DNA of 12,064 nt. Source: Bacillota bacterium (lineage in GTDB: Bacteria; Bacillota; Sulfobacillia; RBS10-35; JAJYVM01). Below, piece by piece: positions 6,382 to 11,374 of the stretch; position 1 is the stretch's first letter, and each line of letters starts with the position of its first letter. Position numbers and translations under genes: made by a program. The stretch is taken from positions 1 to 12,064 of the forward strand of contig JAJYVM010000075.1 of NCBI GenBank assembly GCA_021792015.1, in the 5' to 3' direction. The notes below the pieces were generated by a model that was not told where the DNA came from, ran no database searches, and saw nothing but the letters and a program-made list of their open reading frames with translations.

Positions 6382-6999
6382 TCAAAGGCCGGCTTTCAGG
6401 CGCGCCAGCAGCTGCGCCTCCGGCACCGCGCCCTCGATCTGCACCCGCCCCGCCACGGTCCGCGGCACGCCGCGCACGTGGTAGAGGTCGGCCAGCCGCG
6501 GGAACTCGGTGGCGTCCACTGCCTCCGCCACCACCTTGTCGGAGCCCATCGCCATCAGGTGTGCCAGGCGAACCGCCCGGGGGCAGTGCGGTCAGGTCGG
6601 GGTGGTGAACACCTTGATGGCCAGCGGCTCCTTCAGCTCGTCGAGGAAGGTCTGCATCGCCGGCGACAGGCTCGTGTGGCCGTGGGCCACGTCGGCCAGG
6701 TCCTGCACCAGCACGCCGAACTCGTAGCCGGCGGGGTAGCCGGAAAAGCGCACCCCGGTCGGCTCCCCGTCTTCGTCCAGCAGCACGATGGCGGGCGCGA
6801 GCTCGCTCAGCGCCGCGTCCTCGTCCTGCCGCCACGGCCGCTCGGTGACGGTGACGGCCGGCGCCACCTCCGCCACCTCCGCCAGGGCCTCGTGCAGGCC
6901 GGGCGGCATCTCGCCGCGGGTGAGGACGAGCGCCTCCACCTTCCCGCCGGCGCCCTCGAACATGTCCTCGATGGCCTTTCGATCCTCGGGCCGCAGCAC
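6382..6999 (-). CDS. Selenocysteine-containing protein disulfide oxidoreductase (two-thioredoxin-fold, UPHC)
   Basis: Homologue of the PDO (glutaredoxin-like) family, a thiol-disulfide oxidoreductase with two thioredoxin folds. Numbering is from GTG 6999 (205 residues). Family landmarks are SGYPAGYEF, then VFTTPT-[UGA]-PHCPRAVRLAH, VDATEFPRLADLYHVRGVP with the cis-Pro at 179, and a terminal EGAVPEAQLL. The codon at 6594-6592 is TGA exactly where the family has the first Cys of CPxC; reading continues in the same frame for 69 more codons with full family similarity. I read it as selenocysteine (U136, resolving C139). A hairpin fitting a bacterial SECIS follows. The N-terminal fold has lost its own CxxC (GEMP instead). 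The start is uncertain: GTG 6999 matches the family N-terminus and has GGAGG 14 nt upstream, but GTG 7026 and GTG 7131 are in frame. An ordinary nonsense mutation or base error is the alternative; automatic annotation would split the gene at 6592. It lies downstream of the dehydratase gene on the same strand. Confidence 0.82.
6564..6580 (-). promoter_or_regulatory. Candidate bacterial SECIS element
   Basis: Reading the minus strand, bases +12 to +28 after the UGA form CCGGGCG-GTT-CGCCTGG. This is a 7-bp stem (six Watson-Crick pairs and one G-U) capped by a GUU loop at +19 to +21 (6573-6571). Bacterial SECIS elements lie directly downstream of the UGA, with a small apical loop roughly 16-37 nt away and a G among its first bases, so position and loop both fit. 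A competing shorter hairpin (ACCGC with GCGGT) starts inside the UGA codon. Confidence 0.65.
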
Positions 7000-7155
7000 A
7001 GCGATGGCCCATCCCTCCGCTACCACCCATCTTACCCCGCCGGGCGGCGGGAGGGGCGGGACGGGCACGCTCCCCGGCGCCGGCGCGGATCCGTCGAGCA
7101 GGCGGCAGAGGTGGTCGGCCGCCTCGAACACCGCCCGGTGGGCGTGCCCCGCGGC
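7000..7155 (-). other. Spacer between dehydratase and selenoprotein genes, possible N-terminal extension
   Basis: This stretch stays in frame with the oxidoreductase from GTG 7131, reading VFEAADHLCRLLDG and then a Pro-rich run. It could be an extension of the oxidoreductase. It does not resemble the PDO family, the GTG 7131 has no good ribosome binding site, and the third-position GC drops near 7030. I leave it as a probable leader containing GGAGG (7018-7014). Confidence 0.4.
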
Positions 7156-8127
7156 CTACCCTTCAACCAGGATCTCCGCCAGCAGGTTGGGGTCGATGTT
7201 GCCGCCCGAGACGATGCAGACGATGTCGCCCTCGCCGGCGTCGCCCGCCATGGCGATGGCCACGGGGCATGCACCCGCGCCCTCGGCCACCACCCGCGCC
7301 CGGGTGGCCAGAAAACGGATGGCGTCGCGAATGGCCTGCTCGTCCGCCTGCCGGGTGCCGTCCAGCAGCCGGGCGGCGTGGTGGTAGATGCTCTCGAACA
7401 CGCTGCCGCCGCCGATGCCGTCGGCGATGCTGGGCCGGCGCTCGATGGTCGTGGCGCGCCCGGCCCGCAGGGAGGCCGCCAGCGGGGCGTTGATCGACTC
7501 GGCGGCCAGGACCTGGCACTGGGGCCGCAGCGCCTTCACGGCCGTCGCGACGCCGATGGCCAGCCCGCCGCCGCCGAACGGCACGACCACGGTGTCCACG
7601 TTTGGCAGGTCCTCCATGATCTCGAGCCCGCATGTGCCGTTGCCCGCCCAGAAGCGGATGTCGTCGAAGGGGTGGACGAACGTCGCCGTCTCCAGGCCGG
7701 GGAAGCTACGGGTCTGCATGCAGGTCCACATTTCGTCCCAGGGGACCTGGATGATGCGGGCACCGAGGCGGGCAACGGCGTCCAGCTTGACCTGCGGCGC
7801 GTGGTCGGGCATCACGACGGTGCAGGGCACACCGGCCCGCGAAGCCGCCAGGGCCACGCCCTGGGCCGCGTTGCCGGCGCTCGCCGTGTACACCCCGCCG
7901 CGCAGTTGATCCGCGGGCAACTGCGCGATGAGATTGTAGGCGCCGCGGATCTTGAAGGACCCGATGGGCTGCAGGCAGTCCAGCTTGAGGTAGATGCGCC
8001 GGCTGGCCGGCAGTTCCGGCGCGAAGAGCCGGATCAGGGGCGTGCGCAGCGCCGCCTCGTACACGCGGGCGCGCGCTTTGCGGATGTCCTCCAGGGTGAG
8101 TGCGGGCGCTGGAGCGGTGGCGGGCAA
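7156..8127 (-). CDS. PLP-dependent threonine/serine dehydratase family protein
   Basis: A 323-aa fold-type II (tryptophan synthase beta family) PLP enzyme, most similar in pattern to biosynthetic/catabolic threonine dehydratases (threonine to 2-oxobutyrate plus ammonia). The Schiff-base Lys59 sits in PIGSFKIRGA. The substrate loop reads SAGNAAQGVALAA, where the usual SAGNHAQG His is Ala. The PLP-phosphate loop FGGGGLAIG and the C-terminal SGGNIDPNLLAEIL are typical. There is no C-terminal ACT/regulatory domain, so it is of the short TdcB/serine racemase-like type and probably not isoleucine-inhibited like IlvA. The start is TTG 8127, set by a near-perfect AAAGGAGG 8 nt upstream; no ATG or GTG lies at a similar distance. 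Related specificities (serine, hydroxy-aspartate) cannot be excluded. It diverges from the channel gene with an 82-nt gap and is followed on the same strand by the selenoprotein gene. Confidence 0.88.
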   Translation of the reverse strand: MPATAPAPALTLEDIRKARARVYEAALRTPLIRLFAPELPASRRIYLKLDCLQPIGSFKIRGAYNLIAQLPADQLRGGVYTASAGNAAQGVALAASRAGVPCTVVMPDHAPQVKLDAVARLGARIIQVPWDEMWTCMQTRSFPGLETATFVHPFDDIRFWAGNGTCGLEIMEDLPNVDTVVVPFGGGGLAIGVATAVKALRPQCQVLAAESINAPLAASLRAGRATTIERRPSIADGIGGGSVFESIYHHAARLLDGTRQADEQAIRDAIRFLATRARVVAEGAGACPVAIAMAGDAGEGDIVCIVSGGNIDPNLLAEILVEG

Positions 8128-8135
8128 GGCGACGC

Positions 8136-8143
8136 CCTCCTTT
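8136..8143 (-). promoter_or_regulatory. Strong ribosome binding site selecting a TTG start
   Basis: On the minus strand AAAGGAGG (8143-8136) sits 8 nt upstream of TTG 8127. This is close to a perfect anti-16S match and decides the start of the dehydratase. Confidence 0.8.
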
Positions 8144-8162
8144 GCCCGCAGGGTTCGAGCCG

Positions 8163-8180
8163 GGCAGGCGATGCCCTGCC
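8163..8180. promoter_or_regulatory. Inverted repeat in the divergent intergenic region
   Basis: GGCAGG (8163-8168) and CCTGCC (8175-8180) are perfect inverted repeats around CGATGC, within the 82-nt gap between the divergent dehydratase and channel genes. This could be an operator or an mRNA leader hairpin of the channel gene. In such GC-rich DNA, chance is a real possibility. Confidence 0.25.
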
Positions 8181-8209
8181 GCGACGGGTCGCGCGAGGGG
8201 GTGGCGGCG

Positions 8210-9217
8210 GTGTCGGTGCGGCCCCCCGTGAACTGGGCCGGCAAGCTCCAGCCGGCGCTGCTGGCCATGGCCGCCCTGGTGGTGGCCGGAAGCATCGGCT
8301 TCCACCTGCTCTTCGGGAGCCCGCTCGGCCTGGGCGTCTACCAGACCCTGGTCACGATCTCCACGCTCGGCGACACCCGCCTCGTGCCGCAGACCGGCGC
8401 GCAGTACGCGTTCGTGGCGGCCATGAGCGTGCTCGGCTACGCCACCTGGGGCCTCAGCATCGCCGTCGTCACCGGGCTGCTGGTCTCCGTCGACATCCAG
8501 AGCCGCTGGGGGGGACCCACGGTGATCGACCGCGTCCGCATGCTGCGCGGCCACACGCTCGTGGTGGGCGGGGGGCGCGTGGGCCACAACGTGGCCGAGG
8601 AGCTGCACCGGCGGGGGCGCGACGTGGTCGTGCTGGAGAAGAGCCCCGAGCAGGCCCGCCGCCTGGCGGACGCCGGCCTGCTGGTGCTGGTCCGCGATGC
8701 CCTGGAGGAGGGCGCCCTCGCCGAGGCCGGGCTCGAGCGCGCCGGCGGCGTCGTCCTCGCCCTGCCCGACGATGCGCAAAACCTCTACGCGCTGCTTGCG
8801 ATCCGCGACCTGGCCCCCGACGTGCACGTGGTCGCCCGCGCCGAGACCGGCCGCGCCGAGCGCCACCTGCGCGCCCTCGGCGTGCAGCGCGTCGTCATGC
8901 CGACGGCCATCGGCGGCAAGCGCCTGGCCCGCCTGCTCCTGCGCCCGCTCTATTCCGAGTTCCTGGACACGGTGATCGACGAGGCTGGCTTCGAGATCCG
9001 CGAGCACGCGGTGGGCCCGTCCGACAGCCTGGGGGGCGTGCCCGTGCGCGACATCCGCAACCACCTGGGCGAGGCGGTGACCCTGCTGGCCATCCACCGC
9101 GCCGGGCGCTTTCTGCCCATGCCGCCGGCCGAGACCGCCATCCAGGCGGGCGACAGCCTGCTGCTGGTCTTCGTGCGGGAGGATGAACCGGCGGCGGAGG
9201 CCGAGGAGCCGCAGTAG
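8210..9217 (+). CDS. Potassium-channel-like 2TM protein with RCK (TrkA-N/TrkA-C) domains, atypical filter
   Basis: A 335-aa membrane protein with the architecture of MthK/Kch-type channels. It has TM1 (residues ~13-35), a pore-loop region (~38-60), TM2 (~66-92), a Rossmann RCK/TrkA-N domain with GGGRVG (120-125) ending in VVVLEKSP, and a TrkA-C domain (~from FEIREHAV to LLLVFVRED). The pore segment reads YQTLVTISTLGDTRLVPQT. Aligned to the usual TLTTVGYGDIVPxT, the filter TVGYGD is TLGDTR (52-57), so the GYG signature is missing while flanking residues are kept. Potassium selectivity is therefore unproven. The start GTG 8210 was chosen for the GAGGGG 9 nt upstream; ATG 8171 in the same frame is an alternative. 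The gene converges with tyrS, with only 10 nt between the stops. Confidence 0.82.
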   Translation: MSVRPPVNWAGKLQPALLAMAALVVAGSIGFHLLFGSPLGLGVYQTLVTISTLGDTRLVPQTGAQYAFVAAMSVLGYATWGLSIAVVTGLLVSVDIQSRWGGPTVIDRVRMLRGHTLVVGGGRVGHNVAEELHRRGRDVVVLEKSPEQARRLADAGLLVLVRDALEEGALAEAGLERAGGVVLALPDDAQNLYALLAIRDLAPDVHVVARAETGRAERHLRALGVQRVVMPTAIGGKRLARLLLRPLYSEFLDTVIDEAGFEIREHAVGPSDSLGGVPVRDIRNHLGEAVTLLAIHRAGRFLPMPPAETAIQAGDSLLLVFVREDEPAAEAEEPQ

Positions 9218-9227
9218 GCGGCGGGGG

Positions 9228-10409
9228 TCAGCTGCGCACGACCCGCAGGCGGGCAAACCGCCGCGGCCCGACCTGCAGGACGGACCCGTCCGGCACGCTC
9301 ACCACGGCCACGGGGTCGGTGAGGCGCTCCCCGCCCAGGCTGACCCCGCCCTGCAGCACGAGGCGCCGCGCCTGCCCCCGGCTGGCCGCCATCGCGCAGG
9401 CCATGATCAGCTCGACGGCGCTCGCCTCCCCTGTGGGCAGCAGCACCTCGGGGATCTCGGTCGGCAGCTCCCGGCGCGAGAACACCCGTGCGAATTCGTC
9501 CGCGGCGGCCTGCGCCGCCGCATCCCCGTGGTAATCGGCCACGATGCTCTGGGCCAGAAAGGCCTTCGCGTCCCTGGGGTTGCCCGCGAGCAGCTCCGCC
9601 ACGCGCAGCAGCGGCACCGTGGTGCAGACCTCGAAGTACCGGCCGATCATGCTGTCGGGAATCGACATCACCTTGCCGAACATCGTCGGCGCCGGCTCGT
9701 CGATCCCGATGTAGTTGCCGAGCGACTTGCTCATCTTCTGCACGCCGTCGGTGCCTTCCAGCAGCGGCGTGATCACGGCGACCTCCGGCTCCTGCCCGTA
9801 GTCGCGCTGGATCTCGCGCGCCATCATGAGGTTGAACGTCTGGTCGGTGCCGCCCAGCTCGACGTCGGCCCGCAGGGCCACAGAGTCGTAGCCCTGCATC
9901 AGGGCGTAGAAGAACTCGTGCAGGTGCACGGGCCGGTTCTCGCGGAAGCGGGTCGCGAAGTCGTCCCGCTCCAGCATCCGCGCCAGCGTGACCTTCGAGG
10001 CCAGCTCGCAGACCGCCGCGAAGTTGAGGGGCGCCAGCCACCGCGAGTTGAAGTCGATCTTCGTCCGCTCGGGGTCGAGGATCTTGAAGATCTGCTGCCG
10101 GTAGGTGGCCGCGTTGGCCTCCACCTCTTGCGTGGTCAGCTGGCGCCGCGTCTCCGACTTCCCGGAGGGGTCCCCGATCCGCCCCGTGAAGTCGCCGATC
10201 AGGGCGACCACCTCGTGGCCGAGATCCTGGAACTGGCGGAGCTTTCGGAGCACCACGGTGTGCCCGAGGTGGATGTCGGGGGCAGACGGATCCAGGCCCA
10301 GCTTCACCCGCAGGGGCCGGCCCAGGGCCAGCTTCTTGCCCAGGTCCTCCACGGTCGTGATGGCGGCCGTGCCGCGCCGCAGGGTGGCCACCTGCTCCTC
10401 GACAGTCAT
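9228..10409 (-). CDS. tyrS: Tyrosine--tRNA ligase
   Basis: A 393-aa class I aminoacyl-tRNA synthetase that charges tRNA-Tyr in the cytoplasm. It has the HIGH-equivalent HLGH (residues 47-50, in PDIHLGHT), the tyrosine/ATP-site stretch IGDFTGRIGDPSGKSE, YALMQGYDSVALRADVELGG with the GGTDQ tyrosine pocket, and KMSKS (225-229). A C-terminal S4 RNA-binding domain follows (ARRLVLQGGVSLGGERL). The length and the DPERTKIDFNSRWL segment point to the TyrZ-like subfamily rather than B. subtilis TyrS type. ATG 10409 is the only start that fits the family N-terminus. It has no Shine-Dalgarno; instead a -10 element ends 6 nt upstream, implying a leaderless transcript. No T-box leader can fit in the 35-nt space shared with the divergent SDR gene. 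Confidence 0.97.
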   Translation of the reverse strand: MTVEEQVATLRRGTAAITTVEDLGKKLALGRPLRVKLGLDPSAPDIHLGHTVVLRKLRQFQDLGHEVVALIGDFTGRIGDPSGKSETRRQLTTQEVEANAATYRQQIFKILDPERTKIDFNSRWLAPLNFAAVCELASKVTLARMLERDDFATRFRENRPVHLHEFFYALMQGYDSVALRADVELGGTDQTFNLMMAREIQRDYGQEPEVAVITPLLEGTDGVQKMSKSLGNYIGIDEPAPTMFGKVMSIPDSMIGRYFEVCTTVPLLRVAELLAGNPRDAKAFLAQSIVADYHGDAAAQAAADEFARVFSRRELPTEIPEVLLPTGEASAVELIMACAMAASRGQARRLVLQGGVSLGGERLTDPVAVVSVPDGSVLQVGPRRFARLRVVRS

Positions 10410-10425
10410 GGGCGGAGTGTAGCAT
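10399..10425 (+). promoter_or_regulatory. Possible divergent promoter for the SDR gene
   Basis: TCGACA (10399-10404, five of six to TTGACA) and TAGCAT (10420-10425) lie 15 nt apart on the + strand. The spacing is short. If used, the start site would be near 10432, just upstream of the ribosome binding site, and the element would overlap the tyrS promoter and start codon. Confidence 0.3.
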
Positions 10426-10445
10426 GGGCCCCGGAGGTGGCTCAA
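10416..10445 (-). promoter_or_regulatory. tyrS promoter, extended -10, predicted leaderless
   Basis: On the minus strand TTGAGC (10445-10440) and TGCTACACT (10424-10416, extended TGn plus TACACT) are spaced 18 nt apart. The -10 hexamer ends 6 nt before the tyrS ATG, so transcription should start at or next to the A of the start codon. Confidence 0.6.
10433..10440 (+). promoter_or_regulatory. Ribosome binding site of the SDR gene
   Basis: GGAGGTGG at 10433-10440, with GGAGG 7 nt from ATG 10445. It selects 10445 over the upstream in-frame ATG 10424. Confidence 0.75.
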
Positions 10446-11233
10446 TGAACGGATCCGGAGGCGGAGAGCGGAGTGCGCGAAGCGTCCCCGGCGAGCCTTG
10501 TGTTGCCCTGGAGGGAGCAAGCGGCAAGGCGTGCGCCCTGGTGACGGGCGGCGGGCGGGGCATCGGGCGCGCCATCGCCCTGGCCCTCGCGGCGGCCGGG
10601 GCGCGGGTGGCCGTCGGCTACCGGACCGACGCCGAGGCGGCCCGCACGGCCGGGGAGGTCGCCATCCAGGGGGACACGGCCGACGCGGGTGCCGCCCGAT
10701 CCATGGTCGCCGCGGCGGTGGCCGCCCTGGGCCGCCTCGACATCCTGGTGAACAACGCCGGCATGCTCGTGCGCCGGCCCCTCCTCGACACCACGGAGGA
10801 GGACTGGGCGGCAACCCTCGCCGTCAACGTCGGGGGCTACTTCCACATGGCACGGGCCGCCGCGGCCGTCATGGGCGAGGGCGCCTGCATCGTCAACGTC
10901 GCATCGGCCAACGCCATGCGCCCGTCGGCGGGGGCCGGCGCCTACGCCGTCAGCAAGGCCGCCGTGAGCATGCTGACCCGCCAGCTGGCCCTGGAGCTGG
11001 CGCCGAGGCGCATCCGCGTCAACGAGGTCTGCCCGGGGCTGGTCGAGACCGACCTCAACCGGGCCGACATCGCCCGCCCGGAGTTCCGGGAGCCGCGCCT
11101 GGCCCGCATCCCCCTCGGCGCGATCGGACACCCGGAGGACGTGGCGGGGGCCGTGGTCTTCCTCTGCACCGGCTCCGCGCGCCTGATCACCGGCGCAAGC
11201 CTGCTGATCGACGGGGGCGCCGCCGTCGGCTGA
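10445..11233 (+). CDS. SDR family NAD(P)-dependent oxidoreductase
   Basis: A 262-aa classical short-chain dehydrogenase/reductase. It has the cofactor-binding TGGGRGIG (residues 34-41), NNAG (103-106), Asn128, Ser154 in NVAS, and the YAVSK motif (Tyr167, Lys171), so the full catalytic tetrad is present. The C-terminal PGLVETDLN and a final GASLLIDGG are typical of FabG-like or glucose/sorbitol dehydrogenase-like SDRs. The loop after beta-2 reads GYRTDAEAA, with no acidic residue at the end of beta-2, which leans toward NADP(H). The first ~27 residues are a Gly/Ser-rich extension not common in the family. GGAGGTGG fits ATG 10445 well, so I keep it. The substrate is unknown. The gene diverges from tyrS with a 35-nt gap. 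Confidence 0.92.
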   Translation: MNGSGGGERSARSVPGEPCVALEGASGKACALVTGGGRGIGRAIALALAAAGARVAVGYRTDAEAARTAGEVAIQGDTADAGAARSMVAAAVAALGRLDILVNNAGMLVRRPLLDTTEEDWAATLAVNVGGYFHMARAAAAVMGEGACIVNVASANAMRPSAGAGAYAVSKAAVSMLTRQLALELAPRRIRVNEVCPGLVETDLNRADIARPEFREPRLARIPLGAIGHPEDVAGAVVFLCTGSARLITGASLLIDGGAAVG

Positions 11234-11235
11234 GT

Positions 11236-11244
11236 TGGTAGAAT
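11236..11244 (+). promoter_or_regulatory. Extended -10 promoter element upstream of the GT51 gene
   Basis: TGGTAGAAT (11236-11244) is TGn followed by TAGAAT, five of six to TATAAT. It lies just after the SDR stop and is one of the few A/T-richer spots in the window. No good -35 is visible, as is often so with extended -10 promoters. The predicted start is near 11251, giving a leader of ~65 nt to TTG 11315 or ~125 nt to ATG 11375. Confidence 0.5.
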
Positions 11245-11374
11245 CACGCGTCTCTGGCATGGGGAACCGGGTTTCCGCGACCGGCGTCGAACGAGTACAG
11301 CGGGGGGTCGCGGCTTGGCGACAGGCGCCGAGGCGCCGCAAAGTCCCGCCGCCGACGGGGGCGGCCGGCGACGC

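Noticed and set aside
6592..6594. UGA as an ordinary stop or nonsense mutation in the oxidoreductase gene
   Set aside because: The UGA sits exactly at the catalytic Cys, the downstream frame is intact to the family C-terminus, and a fitting SECIS hairpin follows. Sequencing error remains possible and is recorded as a refutation test.
6024..6608. 194-codon + strand frame beginning at 6024
   Set aside because: It is out of frame with the MATE remnant (frame ending 6340) and then antisense to the selenoprotein gene; the composition is shadow-like.
4750..9186. A 1478-codon open frame on the + strand
   Set aside because: It runs antisense to the M20, selenoprotein and dehydratase genes and then out of frame over the channel gene. 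The translation is Arg/Gly/His/Pro-rich low complexity with no domain. Long antisense frames are expected at this GC content.
10410..10444. T-box leader for tyrS
   Set aside because: Only 35 nt separate tyrS from the divergent gene and no T-box sequence or terminator is present.
9183..10448. A 421-codon + strand frame over tyrS
   Set aside because: Antisense shadow of tyrS, which has HLGH and KMSKS motifs; composition is typical of shadows.
11245..11374. c-di-AMP or c-di-GMP riboswitch before the GT51 gene
   Set aside because: GGGGAACC and CGCAAAG fragments recall pieces of these aptamers, but the remaining conserved blocks are missing, so no call is justified.
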